Made by a program: the position numbers and the translations under genes
The notes under the pieces: model-generated
Database searches by the model: none
What the model saw: only the letters and a program-made list of their open reading frames with translations
Told to the model about the DNA's origin: nothing
NCBI RefSeq assembly: GCF_022352215.1
Contig: NZ_JAKRWF010000007.1
Coordinates: forward strand, 24,291-88,290
Direction of reading: 5' to 3'
Source: Flavihumibacter cheonanensis
GTDB taxonomy: Bacteria; Bacteroidota; Bacteroidia; Chitinophagales; Chitinophagaceae
DNA length: 64,000 nt
Shown: positions 56,374 to 63,677 of the stretch, in pieces
Layout: each line of letters starts with the position of its first letter
How positions within the stretch are numbered: position 1 is the stretch's first letter

Positions 56374-56415
56374 CACTCCCCAAAAGGGAAACCGGCCTGG
56401 TTTAAAAAGGCAACT

Positions 56416-56489
56416 TCCTCCTTAGCTCAGTTGGTTAGAGCATCTGACTGTTAATCAGAGGGTCGCTGGTTCAAGTCCAGCAGGGGGAG
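56416..56489 (+). tRNA. tRNA-Asn (anticodon GTT)
   Basis: A 74-base cloverleaf folds cleanly: acceptor TCCTCCT/AGGGGGA with one T-G pair, D arm GCTC/GAGC, anticodon arm TCTGA-CTGTTAA-TCAGA, T arm GCTGG-TTCAAGT-CCAGC and discriminator G. CCA is not encoded. It lies 550 bases before a tyrosine recombinase, a common setting for integration sites, but no copy of its 3' end is seen later in the window. Confidence 0.95.
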
Positions 56490-56491
56490 CG

Positions 56492-56525
56492 AAAAAAGCA
56501 GCTACAACAAGTAGTTGCTTTTTTA
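56492..56525 (+). terminator. Terminator after tRNA-Asn
   Basis: GCAGCTAC and GTAGTTGC (with one mismatch) pair across a five-base loop and are followed by TTTTTT; the left side is A-rich, so it could act in both directions. Confidence 0.75.
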
Positions 56526-56594
56526 TTAGAGTACCATTCGGGTGCTATTCTACGTCCATTCGGCATAAGTTGACCGTCCATTCAGTCAACAAGT

Positions 56595-56671
56595 ACCGTT
56601 CAGGTATCGTTAGTTGATCGTTCTGCAATCGTCAGTGAACCGTCAGTGAATCGTTCAGTAATCGTTCAGAG
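56595..56671. repeat. Seven 11-bp tandem repeats upstream of the recombinase
   Basis: Seven adjoining units share the core ATCGTTCAGTA with variation: ACCGTTCAGGT, ATCGTTAGTTG, ATCGTTCTGCA, ATCGTCAGTGA, ACCGTCAGTGA, ATCGTTCAGTA, ATCGTTCAGAG. The 11-bp period is about one helical turn, so a protein bound to successive units would sit on one face of the DNA. This could be a control or accessory recombination region. Confidence 0.8.
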
Positions 56672-57003
56672 ATAGGTTTCGAAATCAATCCAAGCAACTA
56701 TTTTTCTTCTGAAACTTCCGCAAAGCAATTCAGGCCTTACGCGAATACAATCAATTCATCCAGGACAATCAGTGGAGGAAAATTCTAGTTACTGAATTTA
56801 TAAAAAACTATTGATAAAACATCTCTTAACCCTTGCAAAGTTGCCCGGAATATTTTATGTTTAGGCACTTATCCTTTGATCCCTGAAATGGGACTCAGGT
56901 GGCGAAGCATTGGCAGCCAGCCAACAACCCAAAAGCCCATCTAAAAGAAAACCGTGTTTTAGCTGAATTTTTTTGAAGTACGTACAGGAATAACCTTGAT
57001 TTA

Positions 57004-57023
57004 CTAGCTTGTTGAACAAGTAG
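57004..57023. promoter_or_regulatory. Palindrome upstream of the recombinase start
   Basis: CTTGTTGAACAAG (57008-57020) is nearly symmetric, and outer CTA and TAG extend the symmetry. It lies 15 bases before the ATG and could be an operator, possibly bound by the recombinase itself. Confidence 0.4.
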
Positions 57024-57038
57024 AGAAAATGTGGGGTT

Positions 57039-58319
57039 ATGAAAAATGCAAGTGGGCTTGGCCATGAGGAGAAATGGGAATTGGTATGGGTTCGTCAGAT
57101 TTACCTTTCGGGTATGCATCACCGGGGGGCTGATCGGATCGCCCTATATTTCCCGGATGATCGGGTACTACTAACAATCTTACGACCGTTAGGAATTCAG
57201 TGGTCCAGGACCCACAGATGTTGGTATGGGCCGATGAGTGCAGTGTGGTTCCGGCGATTAGAGGAGTTGGTAGGCGATAGGCTGGGTTTAGACCGCCAGG
57301 CATTGGATCTATTTCTGCAAAAAAAGGTAGTACCGGAGGAGTTGCAGGAAGCGATTCGTGTGGCTAGCAATGAAAAACCGGAAGGGATAGCCGAATTACC
57401 GCCACCGGCACAACAAACCAGATCGTACTTACCCAAAAGCCGGTTATCGCTAGAGAATCAGCAGGCCCTGGAAGCAACGAAAAGGGAATTGATATTAAAG
57501 GCGTATAGTCCCAGTACCATTCGGACCTATTTAAATGAACTAGGAGTTTACTACCATACATTAGGAAAGCATCGGGCAGATGAAATGACTGCCGACCGGA
57601 TCAAAGATTACCTGGCTTATTGTTTTACGGAGTTGAAGTTAAGTGAGCATACGATCCATAGCCGGATCAATGCATTGAAGTTTTATTATGAGCAGGTATT
57701 GAAGCGGGAGCGGATGTTTTTTGAGATTTCGCGGCCCAAGAAACCCTCTCAGTTACCCAAATTATTAAATGAGGATGAGTTAGCCCGCTTGTTCAATGCA
57801 TTAGAAAATCGCAAGCACAAGGCGATGTTGTTTACGATTTACAGTGCGGGGTTGCGGGTAAGTGAATTGGTACGATTGAAGTTAGGAGATATTGATGCGA
57901 ACCGGATGCAATTATTTGTGGAGCGGGCGAAAGGGAAGAAGGATCGGTATGTGAATTTGAGTCCGGTTTTGCTGGACATTTTGCGGAAGTACATTCAGCT
58001 ATTGGACAAGCGCCCGAAAGAATACTTATTTGAATCAGAGCAGACGGGAACCGCTTACTCCACCCGAACGGTTCAGGAGATCTTTCACCAGGCGAAGCAG
58101 CGGGCGGGCATCATGAAGGAGGTTGGTGTACACAGTTTGCGCCACAGCTTTGCGACACATTTGCTGGACAAAGGTGTGGATATCCGTTACATCAAAGATT
58201 TGCTGGGTCATTTCAACATCAAAACAACGGAGCGGTACTTGCATGTAAGCAAGAAGCAGTTGGTAAATATTATTAGTCCGTTTGATGATTTAATCCGTCG
58301 CGGCGGTGTGGAATGGTGA
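57039..58319 (+). CDS. Tyrosine recombinase next to cassette array, with unusual N-terminal domain
   Basis: Three parts are visible. Residues about 25-95 form a small extension (RIALYFPDDRVLLTILRPLG then WSRTHRCWYGP); about 140-225 is the SAM-like core-binding domain (AYSPSTIRTYLNELGVYYH); about 245-405 is the catalytic domain with R273 (GLRVSEL), a Lys near 298-301 (AKGKKDR), H365-S-L-R368, H391 (LLGHF) and nucleophile Y400 (ERYLHV). All catalytic residues are intact. Between the Lys and HxxR there are only about 65 residues, with no room for the patch III insert of integron integrases, so by sequence it is XerC/D-like. It lies 290 bases upstream of the first cassette, in the same orientation. 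Confidence 0.93.
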   Translation: MKNASGLGHEEKWELVWVRQIYLSGMHHRGADRIALYFPDDRVLLTILRPLGIQWSRTHRCWYGPMSAVWFRRLEELVGDRLGLDRQALDLFLQKKVVPEELQEAIRVASNEKPEGIAELPPPAQQTRSYLPKSRLSLENQQALEATKRELILKAYSPSTIRTYLNELGVYYHTLGKHRADEMTADRIKDYLAYCFTELKLSEHTIHSRINALKFYYEQVLKRERMFFEISRPKKPSQLPKLLNEDELARLFNALENRKHKAMLFTIYSAGLRVSELVRLKLGDIDANRMQLFVERAKGKKDRYVNLSPVLLDILRKYIQLLDKRPKEYLFESEQTGTAYSTRTVQEIFHQAKQRAGIMKEVGVHSLRHSFATHLLDKGVDIRYIKDLLGHFNIKTTERYLHVSKKQLVNIISPFDDLIRRGGVEW

Positions 58320-58320
58320 A

Positions 58321-58460
58321 AGGGGAAGGGAAGAATGGAGAAAAGGGGGAAAGGAGGAAAGGAAAACGGAGGAAAGGAAAACAAAAGACAAGATACGGGA
58401 AACAGGATACAGGAGGCGGGATACAGGATACGGAAAAAAGGAGACCGCAAACGGGAAACA
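58321..58460. repeat. Polypurine spacer after the recombinase gene
   Basis: A/G-rich simple sequence with repeated words (GGAGGAAAGGAAAA, then GGATACAGG and GGATACGG). It is similar in kind to 17492-17575 and 42311-42379. No coding frame is credible. Confidence 0.6.
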
Positions 58461-58481
58461 ATTAAATAGGCAAACAATTCA

Positions 58482-58612
58482 CCTCAACGCGCCCCCACCC
58501 CAAAATTGTATTGGCGCAACCACAATCCGCCTCAACGCGAAGAAGGTGATTGATAATGAGGCATTTAATTTTTAACGAACTTCGTCTAATTGCGTAAATA
58601 AACGCGTTATCG
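58482..58612 (+). other. Candidate attI-like primary recombination site
   Basis: The first cassette joins non-cassette DNA at the G|TT of GTTATCGG (58606). To its left are two direct repeats CCTCAACGCG (58482-58491 and 58530-58539, 48 bases apart) and, at the junction, the palindromic octamer AACGCGTT (58601-58608), the complement of the same word. Classical attI sites also have a junction core plus two direct repeats. No attC-type palindrome precedes the first cassette. Confidence 0.55.
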
Positions 58613-58650
58613 GTAACTCTATGACAACACATCTAACATATAGACATACA

Positions 58651-59694
58651 ATGAAATTTCACATAACAATCTTCTTAAGCATATTGACAGTTTTGACATC
58701 GTGCAACGGTCAGTCCTCTTATCAAAAAGGTAACAGTGACCAATTTTTAAAAGGTGACACGGTAAAAGAACTCGGCAGTAACATAATGGTCGTTTATCAA
58801 GACAAGAAAAATATTTATTGGTTTGGAAGTTGGGAAACAGGAGTTTATAGATATGATGGAACGAAATTGATTAATTACACAACAAAGCACGGTTTGCCAA
58901 ACAATAGAGTTGATGAAATACAACAAGATGAATCTGGCAATATATACTTCGCCAGCTTTTATCCAAAGCCGACCATTGTTAAGTTTGACGGAAACACATT
59001 TACAACATTAGCTCCAATTCCCAGCAATGATTGGCAACTTACATCCATAGATTTATGGTTTAAACATACCTACGATTTAGAAAATTACGTTTATCGGTAT
59101 GACGGCAAAACTTTACATAAATTGCAGTTGCCTGAGCCACCAAATCTGCCCAATCCTTTTGGAGTCTACAGTATTTATAAAGACATAAAAGGCAATATTT
59201 GGTTTGGCACAAACCCTGTTGGTGTTTGCCGATATGATGGAAAATCGTTTGATTGGATAACCGAAGAAGATGTGACCGAATTTCGTAACGAGGGAGCAAA
59301 CGGTGTGCGTTCTATTACGGAAGATAAAAATGGTGACTTTTGGTTCAATACCGAAAACCGTTATAGTATTTACGACAACATAACATTAAAAAGCAATAAG
59401 TTTTATACAAGACACGAAAGCATAGGCAGTTTGGATGGAATAAAGAACAGCAATTTGGACGAATATCTATCAACAGTGAGAGATGACAATGACAATTTGT
59501 GGTTTGTAACCTATCTTGATGGAGTTTGGAAATACGATGGAGCGAATGTCATACATTATCCTGTTCAAGATAATTCCAAAAACATAACTTTATTCAGCAT
59601 TTACAAAGATAATAAAGGCCACCTATGGCTTGGAACACACGAAAACGGAGCATTTAAGTTTGACGGGAAAACATTTAATAGATTCGCACTATGA
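58651..59694 (+). CDS. Cassette 1: lipoprotein with two-component-regulator-type propeller repeats
   Basis: The ATG at 58651 gives a lipoprotein signal (FLSILTVLTSCNGQ); an in-frame ATG ten codons upstream would add polar residues. The rest is a run of about six propeller-blade repeats of the Reg_prop kind, with motifs such as NIYWFGSWETGVYRYDG, NIWFGTNPVGVCRYDG, NLWFVTYLDGVWKYDG and HLWLGTHENGAFKFDG. In Bacteroidota such blades form the sensor part of hybrid two-component systems; here they stand alone on a lipid-anchored protein. No kinase or regulator part follows. The function is unknown. Confidence 0.85.
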   Translation: MKFHITIFLSILTVLTSCNGQSSYQKGNSDQFLKGDTVKELGSNIMVVYQDKKNIYWFGSWETGVYRYDGTKLINYTTKHGLPNNRVDEIQQDESGNIYFASFYPKPTIVKFDGNTFTTLAPIPSNDWQLTSIDLWFKHTYDLENYVYRYDGKTLHKLQLPEPPNLPNPFGVYSIYKDIKGNIWFGTNPVGVCRYDGKSFDWITEEDVTEFRNEGANGVRSITEDKNGDFWFNTENRYSIYDNITLKSNKFYTRHESIGSLDGIKNSNLDEYLSTVRDDNDNLWFVTYLDGVWKYDGANVIHYPVQDNSKNITLFSIYKDNKGHLWLGTHENGAFKFDGKTFNRFAL

Positions 59695-59711
59695 CTGACG
59701 AAAGAAGAGCT

Positions 59712-59847
59712 ACCGATAACATAGCATTGGCAAAATAGGGGGCAGACGTGGGGAAATGAGCATTGGCAATTCTAGTCATCATTGTATCTTTAACCAGGCA
59801 GACGTGCAAGGAATCCCCCTACTTCGCCAATGCTTTGCCCGTTAGTG
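59712..59847 (+). repeat. attC-like site 1 (between cassettes 1 and 2)
   Basis: Outer boxes ACCGATAAC (59712-59720) and GTTAGTG (59841-59847). The arm starting AGCATTGGCAAAATAGGGGG (59723-59742) pairs with CCCCCTACTTCGCCAATGCT (59816-59833 region) over about 20 positions with two mismatches. Both inner flanks carry GGCAGACGTG. Length 136. Confidence 0.9.
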
Positions 59848-59865
59848 GCAATCAGAAACCCTCCA

Positions 59866-60432
59866 ATGGAAACACCCAAAGAATTTGAAATACTCATACG
59901 TCAAAAAATACCTATAGTGAGTAGTTTTCTTTACGGCCTTATGATTTTCCTTTTTGTTTTTTTATTCATATTTTATGTGGTTATGTATCCAGCGACAAAC
60001 TCTAAGTCTTCGTCGGAGATGCAGACCGCATATTACATTTTAATAGTTCCGAATTCATTTAAAGTATTATCGTCCTTTTCGTTTATCGGACTTCTTATTG
60101 TTGTGCCTCTTTACTATCGGTCAAGACTGCACAAACCTGCCATTTTACTATTTGAGGAAAAGAGCGTTTTAATTACTGGAAAGAAAATCAGCATTGACAT
60201 TCCAAAACGACATATCAAGACGGTTTACTGCAATGATTTAAAAAATGCTTTTGGAGAGCCTAAAGAAAAATTGCAAGTCGTGATACGGCAAAATACTCAC
60301 AAAAACACCACATTTAGGCTGAAGCACTATGAACAGGGAGGTGAGTTAATTGATGTATTAAGTACCTTAGAAAATGTGGAAATTGTTGGCTATCAAAATG
60401 AAATGTTGGGTGACCACCAAGAGGACGAATGA
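59866..60432 (+). CDS. Cassette 2: two-helix membrane protein of unknown function
   Basis: The ATG at 59866 lies 19 bases after the cassette boundary; an in-frame ATG at 59830 is inside the attC site and is not credible. The 188-residue protein has two membrane helices (about residues 17-40 and 62-85) and a basic soluble C-terminal part (KPAILLFEEKSVLITGKKISIDI, read in parts) that looks like a pleckstrin-like beta sheet followed by a helix (EQGGELIDVLSTLENV). I do not recognise the family. Confidence 0.8.
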   Translation: METPKEFEILIRQKIPIVSSFLYGLMIFLFVFLFIFYVVMYPATNSKSSSEMQTAYYILIVPNSFKVLSSFSFIGLLIVVPLYYRSRLHKPAILLFEEKSVLITGKKISIDIPKRHIKTVYCNDLKNAFGEPKEKLQVVIRQNTHKNTTFRLKHYEQGGELIDVLSTLENVEIVGYQNEMLGDHQEDE

Positions 60433-60433
60433 C

Positions 60434-60630
60434 TGCCACTAACAGAGCAGTTTGGCGCTAGTGGGGCGGACGGGTCAAGGATGAGCGGCAGAAATTAAAT
60501 CGGCATCAATTTCAACGGATAGTCTCTATTAGGCTCTTTTAAGTAAAAATCAATAGTAAATCAATAATCAGCGGTAGTACAGGCGGACGAACATAAATTC
60601 CCCACCATCGCCAAGCTGCCGCCGTTAGGT
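60434..60630 (+). repeat. attC-like site 2
   Basis: Outer boxes TGCCACTAAC (60434-60443) and GTTAGGT (60624-60630). Inner arms GCAGTTTGGCGCTAGTGGGG and CCCCACCATCGCCAAGCTGC pair with few mismatches. GGCGGACG occurs in both halves. Length 197; clearly similar to site 3 over its whole length. Confidence 0.9.
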
Positions 60631-60688
60631 GCAAGTTAACCCGACCACCCGAAAATCGACCATAAACAAGTAATGACTTAAAATTAAA

Positions 60689-61183
60689 ATGAAAGACTTA
60701 AATTATTTCGTTGACAAATACAAAGAGCAACTTGAAAAAGGTGACATTCAAGAAGCATATGTTGGACTTGTTAAATATGTAACAAGACTTGGAACAAATT
60801 TATCAAACAACCTTGCAGACGCATATTCATTCGGAAGTCTTTTTCAAGGTTATATGGACTATACATATTTTTATTACACAAACGACTTTTTAAAAAAGAG
60901 AAAGCTGAAAATGGGACTTGTACTGAACCATAGAAAAATGCAGTTTGAAATTTGGCTGTTAGGACAGACAATCCCAATTCAAGAAAAATATTGGGAATAC
61001 TTTAAATCGACAAAGTGGAATAAAGAAAGAACAACAAGACCTCAATATTCAATTCTTGAAACAGTGCTAATTGACAAGCCAAACTTTAACGACTTGGATA
61101 AACTATCAAAACAAATAGAGAATAAATTAATTTCTATTACAGACGAAATAATTGAAGATATAAAAAAAAGTAAATTGACATAA
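60689..61183 (+). CDS. Cassette 3: small soluble protein of unknown function
   Basis: A 164-residue, lysine-rich, largely helical protein without signal peptide or membrane segment. Visible features are an N-terminal helix (YFVDKYKEQLEKGDIQEAY), a central aromatic segment (YMDYTYFYYTNDFLKKRK) and a C-terminal helix (ISITDEIIEDIKKSKLT). The pattern GLVKYVTRLGTNLSNN is reminiscent of small cassette-borne proteins, but I cannot assign a family. The start lies 59 bases after the cassette boundary. Confidence 0.8.
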   Translation: MKDLNYFVDKYKEQLEKGDIQEAYVGLVKYVTRLGTNLSNNLADAYSFGSLFQGYMDYTYFYYTNDFLKKRKLKMGLVLNHRKMQFEIWLLGQTIPIQEKYWEYFKSTKWNKERTTRPQYSILETVLIDKPNFNDLDKLSKQIENKLISITDEIIEDIKKSKLT

Positions 61184-61197
61184 ATAAAATAAAAACC

Positions 61198-61397
61198 TGC
61201 ACCTAACAGTGCAGTTTGGCACTAGTGGGGCGGACGTGATAAGCAACCGGCAGTAGAATATAACCAGGCATCAGTTTTAGCGGAAGAATAAAATGAACCT
61301 TAGGTAATTTAAATTCAACAACAGATGAATAATTAGCGGTAGTTATGGGCGAGCGGGTTTCAAGTTCCCCACCATCGCCAAGCTGCCGCCGTTGCCT
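61198..61397 (+). repeat. attC-like site 3
   Basis: Outer boxes TGCACCTAAC (61198-61207) and GTTGCCT (61391-61397). Arms GCAGTTTGGCACTAGTGGGG and CCCCACCATCGCCAAGCTGC pair; the right arm is identical to that of site 2. Length 200. Confidence 0.9.
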
Positions 61398-61415
61398 GCA
61401 ATCAATTCAGACACC

Positions 61416-62063
61416 TTGAAACTGCAAAGACCATTAAAAGACAAAGAGCTAAAAATCCTTGACAAGCGACTAAACCAGTTAGACAGGAACTTCAAAAGTC
61501 AAAAGCGGTTCTTGTTTTTCTGGACACTGCTTGTTTTTGTTGTTGGCACTTTCGCATACTTCAAAATGGACTCGACAAGTAAGGTGCTTCTTTTAGTTGC
61601 AACTGTGGTCATTTACATTGGAATTGGTGCTTGGGTGACCGGCAAGGAATACCTGAAACAGCAGAAAGAGAGAAAAAGTATTGCCTTTTTAAAAAACAAG
61701 AACCTTGTGACAGTCGTTGAGGTCAACTCCGACTTGTATTATGAACTGAAAGAGCATGAGGACGAAGGCGTTCATTACCTTTTTCAGCTTCCAGACAACA
61801 AAGTTTTCTCATTTGGCGGTCAAGACTTTTATCCAAATAGAAAATTTCCGTCCGACAAATTTGAAGTTGTGGAGGGGCGTGGGCTGAATAACGAAATTCT
61901 TCTATTGGAGACATTCAGCTATGGTAAGAAAATAAAGCCAACACGGGTAATTGCAGGACAAGAGAAATGGAACTTACTAAACAACTCTAACTATCCAGAC
62001 CCAGAGAAGTTGACTGTTGTTGACGGAAGGATTGAAGATTATTTACAAGTAGCTGCCACATGA
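61416..62063 (+). CDS. Cassette 4: two-helix membrane protein of unknown function
   Basis: No ATG is available near the 5' end. A TTG at 61416 (25 bases after the boundary) or one at 61392, inside the GTT box itself, would start the frame; I prefer 61416. After a basic N-terminal helix (KELKILDKRLNQLDRNFKSQ) come two membrane segments (about residues 35-55 and 62-82), then a cytoplasmic or periplasmic domain of about 120 residues with the motif GVHYLFQLPDNKVFSFGGQD. The family is not recognised. Confidence 0.75.
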   Translation: MKLQRPLKDKELKILDKRLNQLDRNFKSQKRFLFFWTLLVFVVGTFAYFKMDSTSKVLLLVATVVIYIGIGAWVTGKEYLKQQKERKSIAFLKNKNLVTVVEVNSDLYYELKEHEDEGVHYLFQLPDNKVFSFGGQDFYPNRKFPSDKFEVVEGRGLNNEILLLETFSYGKKIKPTRVIAGQEKWNLLNNSNYPDPEKLTVVDGRIEDYLQVAAT

Positions 62064-62073
62064 CGACTTTAAC

Positions 62074-62210
62074 TGCAGGCAACATGGCATTTCTGCAATA
62101 GCGGCTGAAGAATAAGTGCTGAACAATTGTAATTCTATTTAACTAACCAATAAATTTAAGCTGACGAAACATTAATTTCCGCTACTGCAGAAATGCCTGT
62201 TCCGTTGGTA
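62074..62210 (+). repeat. attC-like site 4
   Basis: Outer boxes TGCAGGCAAC (62074-62083) and GTTGGTA (62204-62210). Arms GGCATTTCTGCAATAGCGG and CCGCTACTGCAGAAATGCC pair with one mismatch. The GGCGGACG word of the other sites is weaker here (GCGGCTGAAG, CTGACGAA). Length 137. Confidence 0.9.
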
Positions 62211-62218
62211 GCAATGCT

Positions 62219-62938
62219 ATGACAGACCTCGATACTATAGCAAAACTGAACGACTACGAAGACGAAGACATCTTTGACGTCGTTGTAAAACTTGAAAAGT
62301 CATTCGGCATGAAGTTCAACAGGGACGCATTCATCCATATCAAGACATTTGGCGACCTGTGCGACGTGTTTGAAAACCACACTAACTACGAAAATCGTGA
62401 CGACTGCACTAAACAGCAAGCTTTTTATCGAGTTCGTGAAGCTATTGCTTCGACACAACAAATGAGCCGTGACAATATCCAGCTTGCCACTAAACTTTCA
62501 GACCTGTTTCCAAGTCGTGACCGTCCGCAAAAAGCAAAGAAATTCAAAAGGGCTGTTGGCATAGACATTAAAATCTTGACCTATCCAAGCTGGCTTGCAT
62601 TGACATTTGCACTTGTTTTTTTATTGTCACTTGGTGCTTTATTCTATGAATGGAAAATTGCGGTGAGTGGAATTGTACTTTTCATAACGGCTATCAAGAT
62701 TGCTGAAAATTTGGGCAACACTTTAGTAATCTCAACCGTTCATGAGTTGACAGAGAAATTAGCAAGAGAACATTACGTTGACGTTAGACGAACAAAAGGA
62801 ACATACAACAAGCAGGAACTTTTACAAACCATCATTGACACGTTTAGTAACGACCTTGCAATTGAAAAGGCTTACCTGACGAGAGACGCAACATTCAGTT
62901 GGACAAAAAGCACTGCTACCAACAAAAGTATTGGCTAA
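62219..62938 (+). CDS. Cassette 5: membrane protein with acyl-carrier-protein-like N-terminus
   Basis: The 239-residue protein starts 15 bases after the boundary. Residues about 10-55 (DEDIFDVVVKLEKSFGMKF, then IHIKTFGDLCDVFE) resemble an acyl carrier protein fold but lack the DSL motif and serine for phosphopantetheine, so it would be an inactive look-alike. Two membrane segments follow (about 125-145 and 146-165), then a soluble helical part. The stop codon lies inside the attC site, so the last residues (ATNKSIG) are encoded by it. Confidence 0.8.
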   Translation: MTDLDTIAKLNDYEDEDIFDVVVKLEKSFGMKFNRDAFIHIKTFGDLCDVFENHTNYENRDDCTKQQAFYRVREAIASTQQMSRDNIQLATKLSDLFPSRDRPQKAKKFKRAVGIDIKILTYPSWLALTFALVFLLSLGALFYEWKIAVSGIVLFITAIKIAENLGNTLVISTVHELTEKLAREHYVDVRRTKGTYNKQELLQTIIDTFSNDLAIEKAYLTRDATFSWTKSTATNKSIG

Positions 62939-63113
62939 AGCAGGGCGGGACGAGGAAACTTCAACAGTAGATCATTGATGAGCATATGTCCAGGCTGGTC
63001 ACGATTTCTATTAGGCTATTGGAATTATAAATGAACATTTGTAAATATAATATCGGTTGGCCGAGCGGGCCGTTAGTAATGCCCCTGCCTTCGCCAATAC
63101 CTGAACGTTGTAG
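62914..63113 (+). repeat. attC-like site 5
   Basis: Outer boxes TGCTACCAAC (62914-62923) and GTTGTAG (63107-63113). Arms AGTATTGGCTAAAGCAGGG and CCCCTGCCTTCGCCAATACC pair with few mismatches. The left half overlaps the end of the cassette 5 gene. Length 200. An additional CCGTTAGTAATG word lies at 63070-63081. Confidence 0.9.
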
Positions 63114-63132
63114 GCAACCTTAGATACAGACC

Positions 63133-63660
63133 ATGAATGGAATAAGCATCCTCTTTATTTTCCTGATTTTACTATTAGCAATTGTCTTCATAGTTGGGAT
63201 AATCATTTTGTTTGTAGGTCTTTTAAAAAAAGATAAAAGAAATTCAACTACAACGAAAGGGCTCATTTTTATGAGTATTCCAATAGGGATAGTTGCTATT
63301 GTTATTCTTTACGAATTTTCGCATGACAAGTTCACTAAAAAACCTACGGATAAAGACCTTGTTGGCGTTTATCATATCACTGACGCAAATAGTCTTATTT
63401 CAACTAACCAATATCATTCATATACTCTTGAATTCAAAAATGACGGGACATTTTATTTAACACCAACACCAAATATAAATGTCTGTGAAACTGGGAAATA
63501 TTTTGTTGACTGGCAATTCAAGTTTAATGAACTTTCCTTTCAGTGTGACAAAGGGTTTACAACAGCTCATATTGACAGAAATTTTTCAGGATATAGAATA
63601 GAATTTATTGTTGGCGACCCAGATAGCGGAGAAAGTATTTTTTTCAGTAAAGAAAAATAG
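63133..63660 (+). CDS. Cassette 6: two-helix protein with lipocalin-like C-terminal domain
   Basis: The 175-residue protein has two membrane segments at the N-terminus (about residues 3-30 and 40-60). A soluble beta-rich domain follows from KDLVGVYHIT to the end, with FKNDGTFYL, ETGKYFVDWQFKFNELSF and GESIFFSK, a pattern like small lipocalin-type domains in Bacteroidota. The start is 26 bases after the cassette boundary. No family was recognised with certainty. Confidence 0.8.
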   Translation: MNGISILFIFLILLLAIVFIVGIIILFVGLLKKDKRNSTTTKGLIFMSIPIGIVAIVILYEFSHDKFTKKPTDKDLVGVYHITDANSLISTNQYHSYTLEFKNDGTFYLTPTPNINVCETGKYFVDWQFKFNELSFQCDKGFTTAHIDRNFSGYRIEFIVGDPDSGESIFFSKEK

Positions 63661-63677
63661 TTCTAGCGTGAAAAGGC

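Larger units (their letters stand above)
56526..57038. other. Gene-poor region between tRNA-Asn and the recombinase
   Basis: No convincing coding frame is seen in these ~510 bases. They hold degenerate CCATTCAG-type words (56560-56594), the seven 11-bp tandem repeats (56595-56671), an AT-rich stretch without clear promoter match (56780-56860) and a palindrome just before the recombinase ATG (57004-57023). Confidence 0.6.

Noticed and set aside
56416..56489. tRNA-Asn as the attachment site of an integrated island
   Set aside because: No second copy of the tRNA 3' end is visible downstream in the window; the right boundary may lie beyond it.
57039..58319. Calling the recombinase IntI
   Set aside because: The insert between the beta-hairpin Lys and the HxxR motif that defines integron integrases is missing, so only 'tyrosine recombinase' is supported.
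59830..59865. ATG at 59830 as start of the cassette 2 gene
   Set aside because: It lies inside the attC-like site, so it would change with each recombination; the ATG at 59866 fits the cassette layout.
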